From Muribaculaceae bacterium (GTDB lineage: Bacteria; Bacteroidota; Bacteroidia; Bacteroidales; Muribaculaceae), in NCBI GenBank assembly GCA_017557425.1, contig JAFYYU010000015.1:203133-267132 (forward strand): DNA of 64,000 nucleotides. The letters run 5' to 3'. Below the pieces are notes generated by a model. The model was not told the DNA's origin. It saw only the letters and a program-made list of their open reading frames with translations, and did no database searches. Position 1 is the first letter of the stretch; every line of letters begins with the position of its first letter. The position numbers and the translations under genes were made by a program. Shown in pieces: positions 1 through 8,259 of the stretch.

Positions 1-2
1 TC

Positions 3-647
3 ACGGTGTATTTCAACAAGCATTACCATGTACCCAACTGCGTGGCCTATGAGTTGACCAACACCATGACGTCGATGGCCGACTCGAAGGACGCCGAGAA
101 CCGCGCTGACTACAAGTTTGAGCGCGACTATGACGTGAAAGGCTGCCCCGACTGGTGGGACTACAAGGACAGCGGCTACACACGCGGCCACATGGCGCCG
201 GCGATGGATATGCGCTGGGACAAGACCGCTATGGAGCAGTGCTTCCTGATGACCAACATCTGCCCGCAGCTCGACGAGATGAACGACGGCGAGTGGCGCC
301 ACATCGAGGAGGCGGTGCACAAGTGGTCACGGTCGGCCAAGCGGCTCATCGTGTTCACAGGCCCGATTTTTTCCGATGACATGGAATACATCGGCAAGGA
401 TATCGACATCGCCGTGCCCGAGAGCTTCTTTAAGGTTGTGTACTCGCCCGAGCAGAACCGCGCTATCGCCTTCATCATGGAGAACAAGGGCACGCCTAAC
501 AGCTGGACCAACTATGCCACCACCATCGACAAGGTGGAGGAACTCACTGGCTATGACTTCCTGGCCAAACTCGAGGACAAAGTGGAAGACGTCATCGAGA
601 GCAAAGAAAATATCAAGGACTGGCCTGCTTATTACCCCCGCCGATGA
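3..647 (+). CDS. DNA/RNA non-specific endonuclease, 5' end missing
   Basis: C-terminal part of a NUC1-family sugar-non-specific nuclease; the reading frame runs off the left edge, so the true start and any signal peptide lie outside the window. The family motif is visible as YTRGHMAP, with the catalytic His codon at 189-191, followed by the metal-binding region TNICPQ and the conserved IVFTGPIF strand. The first motif position is Thr where DRGH has Asp, a variation seen in this family. Such enzymes cut DNA and RNA with Mg2+ and are usually exported. The gene overlaps mnmE by 4 bases (ATGA), so the two may be translationally coupled although the functions look unrelated. Confidence 0.88.
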   Translation, partial: TVYFNKHYHVPNCVAYELTNTMTSMADSKDAENRADYKFERDYDVKGCPDWWDYKDSGYTRGHMAPAMDMRWDKTAMEQCFLMTNICPQLDEMNDGEWRHIEEAVHKWSRSAKRLIVFTGPIFSDDMEYIGKDIDIAVPESFFKVVYSPEQNRAIAFIMENKGTPNSWTNYATTIDKVEELTGYDFLAKLEDKVEDVIESKENIKDWPAYYPRR

Positions 648-2041
648 ATCCCCTCGAGTTGACAGGTTTGACAGGTGACACCATCTGCGCCATCTCGACC
701 CCGCCGGGCCGAGGCGGCATCGCTGTGGTCAGAGTGAGCGGCCCTCAGGCGCTCGACATCGTGCAGCGCCGCTGGCAAGGCAAGCCGTTGGCCGACATGG
801 CCACACATACCGTCCACTTGGGGCATCTCATGGATTCCACGGGTGATGTGCTCGACCAGGCAGTGCTCACAGTCTATCGTGCGCCCAATTCGTTCACGGG
901 CGAGGACGTGGTGGAACTGGCATGCCACGGCTCGACATGGATTCAGCAGCAGGTCATCCAGACGCTTATCGATGCGGGTTGCCGACTTGCCACAGCTGGC
1001 GAATTCACGCGCCGCGCGTTTGCCAACGGCCGTATGGACCTTTCGCAGGCCGAGGCCGTTGCCGACGTTATCGAGGCGCAGTCCCGTGCGGCACACCATG
1101 TGGCAATGAGCCAGATGCGCGGCCGCTACAGCGACGAACTGAAAGGCCTGCGCGACAAGCTGCTGCACTTCGTGGCACTGATTGAACTGGAACTGGATTT
1201 CAGTGAAGAGGATGTAACCTTTGCCGACCGTAGCGAGGTAAGCACGCTGGCCCGCGACATCCACGCCCTGATCAGCCGCCTTGCCGATAGCTACAGCGAC
1301 GGCAACGCCATCCGCAACGGCATGCCCGTCGCCATTGTGGGACAGACCAATGCCGGCAAATCCACCCTGCTCAATGCCCTGCTGCGTGACGACCGCGCCC
1401 TGGTGAGCAACATCCACGGCACCACGCGCGACACCATCGAAGACACTGTGGTTATGGGCGGGACGCTGTTCCGCTTCATCGACACAGCAGGCATACGCCA
1501 GTCGAGCGACACCGTTGAGCAGATGGGCATCGAGCGTACCTGGCAGGCTATCGATAAAGCCAACGTCGTGCTATGGGTTGTTGACGTCACCAGCGCCGAC
1601 ACCAGCATGGCCAGTGACATCCTATCACACTGCAACGGCAAAGCCCTCATCGCCGTACTCAACAAGACCGACCTTGACGACGATTTCGCCGCGAGGAGTG
1701 AGCTCAACAACCTCCTGCCCGAGGGCACACCGGTTGTGGCCATCAGCGCCAAGAGCGAGAGCGATATCGAGGCCCTGCGCAATCTCATCGTCGAGACCGC
1801 CACCCTGCCCGACGTGGACAGCGACGCCGTCATCGTCACCAATGCCCGCCACTACCAAGCCCTGACCCGCGCCCGCGACGCCATTGCACGCGCCATCGAC
1901 GGCCTGGACAACGGCCTGAGCGGCGACCTGCTCGACCAGGACATCCGCGAATGTCTCCACTGGCTCGGCGAAATCACCGGCGAAATCACCACCGACAACA
2001 TCCTTGGCGAGATCTTCGCCCACTTCTGCGTCGGAAAGTAA
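644..2041 (+). CDS. mnmE: tRNA modification GTPase MnmE
   Basis: 465 codons, the usual length. With MnmG it installs the carboxymethylaminomethyl group on U34 of certain tRNAs. The N-terminal formyl-THF-binding domain starts with AISTPPGRGGIAVVRVSG. The inserted G domain shows G1 GQTNAGKS (233-240), G2 TTRDT (260-264), G3 DTAG (280-283) and G4 NKTD. The C-terminus is FCVGK, carrying the catalytic Cys of the usual C-[IV]-G-K tail. The start ATG overlaps the stop of the upstream nuclease gene. This is the last clear backbone gene before the AT-rich island. Confidence 0.97.
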   Translation: MNPLELTGLTGDTICAISTPPGRGGIAVVRVSGPQALDIVQRRWQGKPLADMATHTVHLGHLMDSTGDVLDQAVLTVYRAPNSFTGEDVVELACHGSTWIQQQVIQTLIDAGCRLATAGEFTRRAFANGRMDLSQAEAVADVIEAQSRAAHHVAMSQMRGRYSDELKGLRDKLLHFVALIELELDFSEEDVTFADRSEVSTLARDIHALISRLADSYSDGNAIRNGMPVAIVGQTNAGKSTLLNALLRDDRALVSNIHGTTRDTIEDTVVMGGTLFRFIDTAGIRQSSDTVEQMGIERTWQAIDKANVVLWVVDVTSADTSMASDILSHCNGKALIAVLNKTDLDDDFAARSELNNLLPEGTPVVAISAKSESDIEALRNLIVETATLPDVDSDAVIVTNARHYQALTRARDAIARAIDGLDNGLSGDLLDQDIRECLHWLGEITGEITTDNILGEIFAHFCVGK

Positions 2042-2111
2042 TTCTCTATAATACGCTGAAGAACAGATGGTTACAAGTTTTGCAAAAGGGAATAAGCAAT
2101 TTTTGATAAGT

Positions 2112-2143
2112 ATTGACATTCAATAAGTTACACTTAGTTTTGC
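2112..2143 (+). promoter_or_regulatory. Bacteroidota-type promoter ahead of the integrase module
   Basis: ATTG at 2112-2115, 19 bases, then TAGTTTTGC at 2135-2143, matching the TTTG / TAnnTTTG pattern. Followed by aaataatcaca, which is repeated after the promoter at 4038. It would serve the HTH and recombinase genes, leaving a leader of about 100 bases. Confidence 0.6.
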
Positions 2144-2250
2144 AAATAATCACACGATAAAATCGTCATTTTTTCCACCTCATTCTTACTCATTTTCAGG
2201 GGTGTTGACAACACAACCAATTTTATTATTATATACCGAGCCACTCTAAT

Positions 2251-2865
2251 GTGGCCGTATATAATATGTTCTTAAAAAACTACAAGTATTTTCATGATCC
2301 ATTCGAAAGGCTGGACCAAAAATGGCAGTATGCAATTGCCAAAGGTTACCTGACAGTAACCGAGACAGCTGAACTATCAGGATTCAGCCGCCAGTATGTC
2401 AACAGCCAGATTTTATCGGGCAAGATCAAAAGCGTAAAAGGCCGTAATGGAACCATCGGAATTCGTGCAAGGGAATTCACGAAGTGGTATTCTTCACTAG
2501 ACGTCCTTCCCTCATCTCCCATCGGGAAAAGCTCCTTTTCTCTGAAGGGGCTCATGAAGCAAATCAGAATGGGAAGGGCTTGGGTACTGAAGTTTGCCAA
2601 CAGGAATAATATCTCTTGCTATTATCTTGGCAAGTTCAGAAGATTTGACAAAGAGGAAGCTATTGCAGCCTGGGACAGAGAACGCTTTCTGTATCAAAAA
2701 TGGATCACTGTGGAAGAGGCAACGCTCAACATGGAGATCACACAGCACGAGCTGTACATGCTCGTCGCCACTCACCTGGTAAGGACAAGGAAGATGGAAT
2801 GCGTCCTCCACTATCTCAAGAGTGACATCGCAAAAAATATAGAAAGGAGGCAACACCATGTATAG
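2251..2865 (+). CDS. Helix-turn-helix protein partnered with integrase (excisionase-like)
   Basis: 204 codons from GTG 2251; ATG 2266 is an equally good start. I see three successive segments that look like MerR/excisionase-type winged helices: one around residues 30-72 (YLTVTETAELSGFSRQYVN), one around 95-140 (GLMKQIRMGRAWVLKFANRN) and one around 150-195 (WITVEEATLNMEITQHELY). Each is an N-terminal helix-turn-helix followed by a basic or strand-like wing. The gene overlaps the recombinase gene by 8 bases, so a role as directionality factor or regulator of the recombinase is likely by context. Not matched to a named family. Confidence 0.6.
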   Translation: MAVYNMFLKNYKYFHDPFERLDQKWQYAIAKGYLTVTETAELSGFSRQYVNSQILSGKIKSVKGRNGTIGIRAREFTKWYSSLDVLPSSPIGKSSFSLKGLMKQIRMGRAWVLKFANRNNISCYYLGKFRRFDKEEAIAAWDRERFLYQKWITVEEATLNMEITQHELYMLVATHLVRTRKMECVLHYLKSDIAKNIERRQHHV

Positions 2866-3973
2866 AGTTGCATTGAGATACAAATCAAAAAGAGGTGACA
2901 CCATGAAGTCTGTCTACCTTGAGTTCAGACCTTCCATTACTGATATTCGGGGCCATGTCATCAGATATGAGTTCCTGAACCTTGAGCTCTATACGAAGCC
3001 GAAAAACGCTATTCAAAAACAGCATAACAAGGTGATTGAGGAAGTTGCGGAGGAAATCCGATGCAAGAGGTATCTACAGTTGGTGAGAAGGGACTTCTCT
3101 TTTATCTCGAAAGACAATCTGGATGGTGACTTTTTGGAGTATTTCAGAATGAATGGTGACTATCATGGTCCAAAGTACGAATGCGCGAGGCTCCACTTCG
3201 AGAAATTCTGTAACCACAAATGCGCATTCAAGGATATTAACGGTGCTTTGTGTAATAAGTACAGAGCATATCTTTTGAGAGACACAAAGCTGCACGACGG
3301 AGAAAAGGAGCTGTCACATAATACAGCAAGTGCCTACTTCAATGTGTTCTTGAGTTTGGTCAAGCTTGCGTTCGTGGATCATGTCCTTGACGAGGATTAC
3401 ACAAAATATGTGAGACCAATCAGATGGAACCATGACACCCAGAAGGAGTACTTAAGCATCAACGAGGTACATCTGCTAGAGCAAACTCCATACGAGAAGT
3501 GCCCAGAACTGAGGAGAGCATGCCTCCTTTCCATCTACACAGGTCTAAGAAGGAGCGATGTACTGAAATTACATTGGGAGCAAATTGTAGACAGATCGAC
3601 TCAGAACACCTATATTGAGATCAAGATGTCGAAGACAGACCGCTTCGTCCAGCTTCCTCTCTCAAGGGCCGCCATAAATATCTTGGGAGAAAGGCAGAAT
3701 GAAGGATTGGTGTTTACGAAACTGACAGAAAGCATTCTGAATACACATCTTTCGAGGTGGCTCAAAACAGCGGGTATCAACAAACATATCACGTTTCATT
3801 GCTTTAGGCACACTTTTGCCATGATGCTTCAGGAACTGGGCACAGGAATATACGTCATCTCCAACCTGCTCGGTCACAAAAATGTATCAAGCACTCAGCT
3901 TTATGCCAAGATGAAAAGCAGTGATGCGCAAGAGGCAATTGACAGGATGGATAAAGCCTATGAAATGAAATAA
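2858..3973 (+). CDS. Tyrosine recombinase / phage-type integrase
   Basis: 371 codons from ATG 2858, which has GGAGG a few bases upstream; ATG 2903 is an alternative. It has a SAM-like core-binding domain (about 90-180) and a catalytic domain with all the expected residues: R231 (YTGLRR), K259 (MSKTDR), H314 and R317 (HCFRH), H340 (LLGH) and Y349 (QLYAKM). It should therefore be catalytically competent and is probably the integrase of the island starting downstream of mnmE. Length and architecture fit integrases of Bacteroidota mobile elements. The partner attachment sites could not be identified. Confidence 0.93.
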   Translation: MYRVALRYKSKRGDTMKSVYLEFRPSITDIRGHVIRYEFLNLELYTKPKNAIQKQHNKVIEEVAEEIRCKRYLQLVRRDFSFISKDNLDGDFLEYFRMNGDYHGPKYECARLHFEKFCNHKCAFKDINGALCNKYRAYLLRDTKLHDGEKELSHNTASAYFNVFLSLVKLAFVDHVLDEDYTKYVRPIRWNHDTQKEYLSINEVHLLEQTPYEKCPELRRACLLSIYTGLRRSDVLKLHWEQIVDRSTQNTYIEIKMSKTDRFVQLPLSRAAINILGERQNEGLVFTKLTESILNTHLSRWLKTAGINKHITFHCFRHTFAMMLQELGTGIYVISNLLGHKNVSSTQLYAKMKSSDAQEAIDRMDKAYEMK

Positions 3974-4014
3974 GTTATAATTGATTAAAAAATAAGAGTA
4001 AGGGCTTCTAATCT

Positions 4015-4046
4015 TTTGCCATACAGAATATAATCATTAACTTTGC
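4015..4046 (+). promoter_or_regulatory. Promoter of the AbiEi-like regulator gene
   Basis: TTTG 4015-4018, exactly 19 bases, TAACTTTGC 4038-4046; the start codon is at 4071. The bases 4031-4049 (taatcattaactttgcaaa) recur exactly at 8224-8242 in another promoter of the island. Confidence 0.75.
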
Positions 4047-4070
4047 AAATAATCACAGACACAAAAAAGT

Positions 4071-5048
4071 ATGGAAGATAAAGATAAAGCCCTTATAGAA
4101 CAAACCCAGTCGTATATCTATTCTTTGATCGACCAGACAATTAAAATATGGGTAGTTGACGACGAGCTTCGAAAGAGAATGCCGGCAGTGCTGATTGAGC
4201 AGTACAAGTGCTACATATCATCACTGTTCGGCATTCCCGTGATGCTGTGTTACCCGAAGGAAGTGAAAACACTAACCCCGGCACAGATACAGCGACATAT
4301 GCAGATCATGTCAGATAAGTGCGGTATCATTAGTATTATTGTTATCAGAGACGTCCCATCATACAACATCCAGCGTCTTATCCACCAGCGCGTGAACTTC
4401 ATCATTGTCGGGAAACAAATGTTCGTCCCTTCCCTGCTGATGGATCTTAGAAAACTGCCTCAGACAGGCAAAGACATAAAGGAAGAAATTCCTGCATTGG
4501 CACAGTGCCTGATACTACACAGTATCATCTTTGGACCGCTATGGATTAGTGTCAATGAAATCATGGAAGCGTTTGACGTTTCCTATTCGACAGCTAACAG
4601 GGCTGTAAGATGGCTCAAATCGAAAGAACTGGTCTTAGTGTCAAGAGGTGAGGAAAAGAAAGTGCAGATGATGAAATCAGGAAGAAGCCTGTGGGAGTCC
4701 TGCATTGCATATCTAAGTTCTCCGATAGAGAAAGTAGTATATTCTGATGAAAGGCCCGATGGTGCATTACTGACTGGAATGGATGCTGTACGCCATTATA
4801 CCAATTCGGCTAATACAAATGAAGGGACACGCTACGCTATCAGCAAAAGCCAATTATCTGAGATTACGGTTTTCGATGAAAAAGGGAACCATCCATATTC
4901 ATTAGAGGTATGGAAATACAATCCAAAGTCGCTAAGCCAATCCATTGTTGTTGACATCCTTTCTTTATACATTTGCCAGACGTCAAACAGCGATGAAAAA
5001 TTAACGAATGTACTGGAAAACTTCATGGATAGATATTTTCGTCTCTGA
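4071..5048 (+). CDS. Winged-helix regulator, AbiEi/MarR-like
   Basis: 325 codons. A winged helix-turn-helix lies at roughly residues 160-200 (VNEIMEAFDVSYSTANRAVR). It is followed by a segment with a leucine/glycine-rich motif LLTGMDAVRHYTN and a mixed alpha/beta tail. This order resembles AbiEi-type antitoxins, which repress their own promoter and normally precede an AbiEii nucleotidyltransferase toxin. No toxin gene follows; downstream there is about 500 bp of AT-rich non-coding DNA and then an ATPase remnant. It may be an orphan antitoxin or a free-standing regulator. The family assignment is from memory of the motif pattern and is tentative. Confidence 0.45.
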   Translation: MEDKDKALIEQTQSYIYSLIDQTIKIWVVDDELRKRMPAVLIEQYKCYISSLFGIPVMLCYPKEVKTLTPAQIQRHMQIMSDKCGIISIIVIRDVPSYNIQRLIHQRVNFIIVGKQMFVPSLLMDLRKLPQTGKDIKEEIPALAQCLILHSIIFGPLWISVNEIMEAFDVSYSTANRAVRWLKSKELVLVSRGEEKKVQMMKSGRSLWESCIAYLSSPIEKVVYSDERPDGALLTGMDAVRHYTNSANTNEGTRYAISKSQLSEITVFDEKGNHPYSLEVWKYNPKSLSQSIVVDILSLYICQTSNSDEKLTNVLENFMDRYFRL

Positions 5049-5563
5049 CAGATATGCTTTATTTTTATTCGAATAATATAATGGCATTTAAAAAACTGGA
5101 TTTTTGAAAGTTGGAGAAGTGACTCAATCAAGAAAAAATCGAGTTTTAGGTTTAAGTTTAATCATGTATTATACATGCCATTAATTAGAAACTAAACTCT
5201 GAGACATTCATGCAAGTTTAAGTTTACCTTTATATGCATATTAGACTCTTTAAAATTAAAAAACTTAAACCCAAACCTTTTATCAACTGTTTTTTCTGAC
5301 TGAACACTAAATCAAATAGTTGAGTAACCTCCTCAAATCTAATCACATAAATGTATCAGTGAGTTATGAACACTTGGTACAGATATGAATTACTACTAAA
5401 GCCTGCCAACAGCAGCTATTTTATAGGCTAGCTCCTTTTCTCATACTATCTAAAACTGCCCATGGAGGATAATAGGTTGCATTGTTGGGAACAATTGATT
5501 TAGTGATAAATATGAAGAATCAATGTCGTCATTCACTCGTTTATATATTTCCCCTCCTTACTC
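5049..5563. other. Non-coding AT-rich region with repeated and palindromic motifs
   Basis: No convincing gene. GGTTTAAGTTT at 5149-5159 recurs inverted at 5261-5271, and a direct copy of GTTTAAGTTTA lies around 5215-5225. Between them is a near-perfect palindrome at 5163-5177 (catgtat, t, atacatg). This could be an operator cluster, an origin-like region or debris from a lost element. Confidence 0.5.
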
Positions 5564-5565
5564 TA

Positions 5566-5805
5566 TTAGTTACAACCTTTAAATTCATCTTCAAAGTAAG
5601 GGATGGCCCCATACTTCCTTTCCAGATAATTCTTCTCGTAGTTGCTGTCTTTTCTGGGTTTTGCCCCATTGTCTAATGTGATATTCATCATCGATGTTAG
5701 TTTCGTAGAATAATGCGTTTTTGCTGTCTTCTCTACAAATATCACCTGATCTCGTCTCAGCAATTTCTTCGATAACATATTAATACAATAGTCCGTTAAA
5801 AAATC
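5566..5805 (-). pseudogene. C-terminal remnant of an AAA-type (AAA15/OLD-like) ATPase
   Basis: About 80 codons remain open on the minus strand. The piece KKLLRRDQVIFVEKT, then a gap, then YEKNYLERKYGAIPYFEDEF matches the pattern of the C-terminal end of AAA15-type ATP-binding proteins (LLRRDQ-W-FVEK ... SFEKNYLRGRYGAIP), many of which sit in abortive-infection or restriction loci. The ATPase domain, which would lie at higher coordinates, is replaced by the IS4-type element, so the insertion or an associated deletion has removed it. Assignment rests on motif resemblance only. Confidence 0.55.
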
Positions 5806-5822
5806 GATATATGGCGAAACGG

Positions 5823-7046
5823 CTATGCCGCGCCGCCAAAGAGTTCATTGAAAATCTGAGTAATTAAAGTTTGGTTCGGTCGGTATCGGGACACGTCTAA
5901 AATTCGCTTGGCCATGAACGTGTTGGTCATCAGCAGTTTGAACTTGGACATGGAATATTCCATTCCCCGTTCCTTCATCATGACCTTTGCCAGGATGAGC
6001 GAGGCGAAAGATGCATTGAATGCACAGTCGAGTTTGTTGGCATCCCTTGTCTGCGAGTGTGTCAGCCCGCAATACTGCTTAGCATCACGGAAGCAGAACT
6101 CGATCTGGAACCTTGTCCTATAGAAGTCCAGGACTTCCTCGCCCGTGAGCGAGGTGTCGGTGGAGAAGAACAGCTTGTGCTTGCCTGTGGGCATGATCCA
6201 GATGACAAGCCGCACCGTGCACTTCAGCGCCTTAGAGTAGGCCAGCAGCGTGTAGGCCTTGCCCGGCAGCCCGTCCACGACGAGGGGTGTCATCCTTGAC
6301 ATGTCGAGTTTGTTGACGTCGATCTTGCCGTCCTTTATCCTGGGGCGCCCCTTCTTGCCTGTTGGCCCTCCCTGATAGAGGTAGTACAGCACGGCATTGT
6401 CGCGGAAGCGGCTGATGAGGTGGAACCCTTGGGCACGGATGCCTTCATAGAAGGTGCGGGTCGAGAAGAAGGCGTCGGCAACGACAAGGTCGGTCAGCTT
6501 GAGCAGTTCCTTGCGGTAGCGCTTGATGACCGCTATATAGTGGTCCGCCAGCGTCTTGTTGCGCTTCTTGAGTTCGAAGTTCCCCGGTGTCTGGTGGGCA
6601 CGCAGCATCATGCAGTTGTGGGCGTCGATATCTATCAGCCCCAACCCCATGATCTCAAGCCCGTGCTTGACGGCACCCGCACATCCCGACCAGAAGCGAC
6701 CGATATGCGGAGTCTTCTTGCCCGCCTTGCTGATGTAGCTGGGTTCGATGGCGATGGCCTTGCGACCCTCGGTGCCGAAGTAGCGCAGGGCAAGAGCGGC
6801 GTTGAAGCGCAGCCAGTTCAGGCTCTTCGAGCGCAGCCGCCCGAAGTTCTGGCGGTAGCACTGTTCGCAGTGTCTGCCGTAGCGGCCCATTTGGGTGAAG
6901 TTTATCTTGCCTGGTATGACCATGTATAAAAGTAGTACCTCGATGATGACTGACTCAAAACTTTTGCTTAACTTTGACGCGCAATCGTGCAAGGCCTCCT
7001 TGCAGATGCCCGTATATTGGTCGAGTGCTTCTGAAATATATCTCAT
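5823..7046 (-). CDS. IS4-type DDE transposase, first catalytic Asp replaced by Glu
   Basis: 407 codons. An N-terminal helical domain is followed by an RNase H-like domain of the IS4 type. The second Asp is D191 (LVVADAFFS) and the Y-R-x-x-F-x-I-E motif (YRTRFQIE) supplies E316. The first position, normally Asp in IAIDPSYI, reads E101 here (codon at 6744-6746, GAA on the minus strand). Asp to Glu at a DDE site usually impairs catalysis, so the enzyme may be inactive. The gene is much richer in GC than its AT-rich flanks. I could not find clear terminal inverted repeats. It lies directly against the ATPase remnant at 5566-5805. Confidence 0.9.
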   Translation of the reverse strand: MRYISEALDQYTGICKEALHDCASKLSKSFESVIIEVLLLYMVIPGKINFTQMGRYGRHCEQCYRQNFGRLRSKSLNWLRFNAALALRYFGTEGRKAIAIEPSYISKAGKKTPHIGRFWSGCAGAVKHGLEIMGLGLIDIDAHNCMMLRAHQTPGNFELKKRNKTLADHYIAVIKRYRKELLKLTDLVVADAFFSTRTFYEGIRAQGFHLISRFRDNAVLYYLYQGGPTGKKGRPRIKDGKIDVNKLDMSRMTPLVVDGLPGKAYTLLAYSKALKCTVRLVIWIMPTGKHKLFFSTDTSLTGEEVLDFYRTRFQIEFCFRDAKQYCGLTHSQTRDANKLDCAFNASFASLILAKVMMKERGMEYSMSKFKLLMTNTFMAKRILDVSRYRPNQTLITQIFNELFGGAA

Positions 7047-7199
7047 ATCTTAGCAGTGTTTGGCGACCACTAAGTTACTGAATATCAGGCACTTGACCAA
7101 ATTTTATCAGTTATATATTGTTAAAATAACTCATTGATTTTCAAATATTTAAATTAATTATTAACTAAGTATTGTTAATAAGGGAACAAAAGAAAACCT
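7047..7199. other. AT-rich spacer between transposase and intron fragment
   Basis: Probably the right end of the IS4-type element plus flanking DNA. No gene and no recognisable terminal repeat seen. Confidence 0.4.
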
Positions 7200-7795
7200 C
7201 TAGCTCCCCGACCTACCCGACTGGCAAGACGGGCATGTCATACAACTGTGGTGAAAGTCCATACTGGGCGTAGTTACCGACAGACCCAATAGCGACTTAC
7301 AGGTTTCAAGCGGCAAGGCTTGGGAGAAAGGAGGCAATAGCGAAATCGTGGCTTGACGAACAAAAATCAGATATTAAAGCGTACCGAGCGGTCAAGTTGG
7401 CAAATGGTAACGATGCACTCAAAAGTGAGCCGTAATCTTGATGTTTAAATCTGGCGAGTAAACGATGAGAGATGTATGTCTTATCCCAGAAGGTATAGAT
7501 GACTCATAAGGGATAGTAAAAAAGAATGCCGAAAAATCAGGAGTAGTTGAATTTGTGGACTGTGAGTCAATCAAAAACGAAGGACTGAATGGTTTGCAAC
7601 ATCAACTGAGAATGTATATTCCGCTATGAATTACTGACGAGGTGCAATAGCTGAAACGCACATGATGTTTCTTCCGCAGAGATAGGTACAATCAGTCCTC
7701 AGCATAAGTTAAGGAAGGTGGAGACGGTTACATCGGCTAAGCGTCACTCCTATAATAGTGGTTATCAAACGCGGCCCAGTTCCCACCGCTCCCTA
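7200..7795 (+). mobile_element. 5' fragment of a group II intron, no reverse transcriptase
   Basis: The sequence carries the recognisable domain I text of Bacteroidota group II introns: GTGGTGAAAGTCCATAC near 7240, GGGAGAAAGGAGGCAATAGCG near 7320, AAGCGTACCGAGCGGTCAAG near 7376, GTATGTCTTATCCCAGAAG near 7474, ATGACTCATAAGGGATAGTA near 7500, and AAGGAAGGTGGAGACGG near 7711. In intact copies a maturase gene of about 500-600 codons follows, and domains V and VI end the element. Here nothing encoding a reverse transcriptase follows and no domain V was seen. It is therefore a truncated, non-mobile remnant. Exact ends are uncertain. Confidence 0.7.
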
Positions 7796-7936
7796 ACTTT
7801 AATTTGTAACATAAATCGCGGTCGCACTTGTCGACCAGGCCTGCAGGCGATGGCTTTGCATCGCCCAGATAGGCAAGACAGGCAGATACCTAGCATCGGT
7901 CGAGCCGACTAGGATGCTACCGCCATGGCCCAGTTT
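7796..7936. other. GC-rich, hairpin-rich segment of unknown origin
   Basis: About 140 bp of GC-rich sequence in an AT-rich setting. Visible hairpins are GGCGATG / CATCGCC around 7847-7866 and TAGCATC (7891-7897) / GATGCTA (7913-7919), whose loop itself contains GTCG / CGAC. No gene assigned. It may be part of the broken intron, an element end or a small structured RNA. Confidence 0.4.
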
Positions 7937-8155
7937 TCAGGCGACGGTATTGTTGTCATTGTCATTATCGTAATAGATAAAGCCGTAGGACTTGAACTCC
8001 ATCATCTTTTTACCGCTTGCGTAATAGATGCAATAGGAACCGTGCTGATCCTCGTCAATGCTGGGCGTTAGAATTCCGTTTTTGTCCCTCATGCGGATGG
8101 TATTGCCAGACAGCAAGTCTATCACCGCGCTCTCGCTTAACAGCAGCCCGGGCAA
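7937..8155 (-). pseudogene. Probable gene remnant, unknown protein
   Basis: 72 codons from a TTG with no ATG available; the frame stays open to about 8195 without a better start. The product looks protein-like (ESAVIDLLSGNTIRMRDKNG, then YCIYYASGKKMMEFKSYGF) and ends in a short Asp/Asn-rich run, YDNDNDNN. I do not recognise it. Lack of a good start and the position between an intron fragment and an unrelated promoter suggest a truncated gene. Confidence 0.3.
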
Positions 8156-8207
8156 CGAGGATGTGCGGTTTGGGTTGAACGTGTGAGAACGATTTTATAA
8201 TTGAAAA

Positions 8208-8239
8208 TTTGTTGATTAAAAGTTAATCATTAACTTTGC
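8208..8239 (+). promoter_or_regulatory. Promoter of the two-gene unit 8260-9727
   Basis: TTTG 8208-8211, 19 bases, TAACTTTGC 8231-8239. The start codon at 8260 follows with a GGAGG ribosome-binding site at 8255-8259. Confidence 0.75.
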
Positions 8240-8259
8240 AAACCAAAAAAAATTGGAGG

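Noticed and set aside
2139-4057. 16-bp direct repeat tttgcaaataatcaca flanking the integrase module, as attachment sites
   Set aside because: Each copy includes the TTTGC of a -7 promoter element directly before a gene, so shared promoter sequence is the simpler explanation.
7718-7912. 64-codon plus-strand frame after the intron fragment as a maturase start
   Set aside because: No reverse transcriptase motif; it runs into the hairpin-rich segment and stops.
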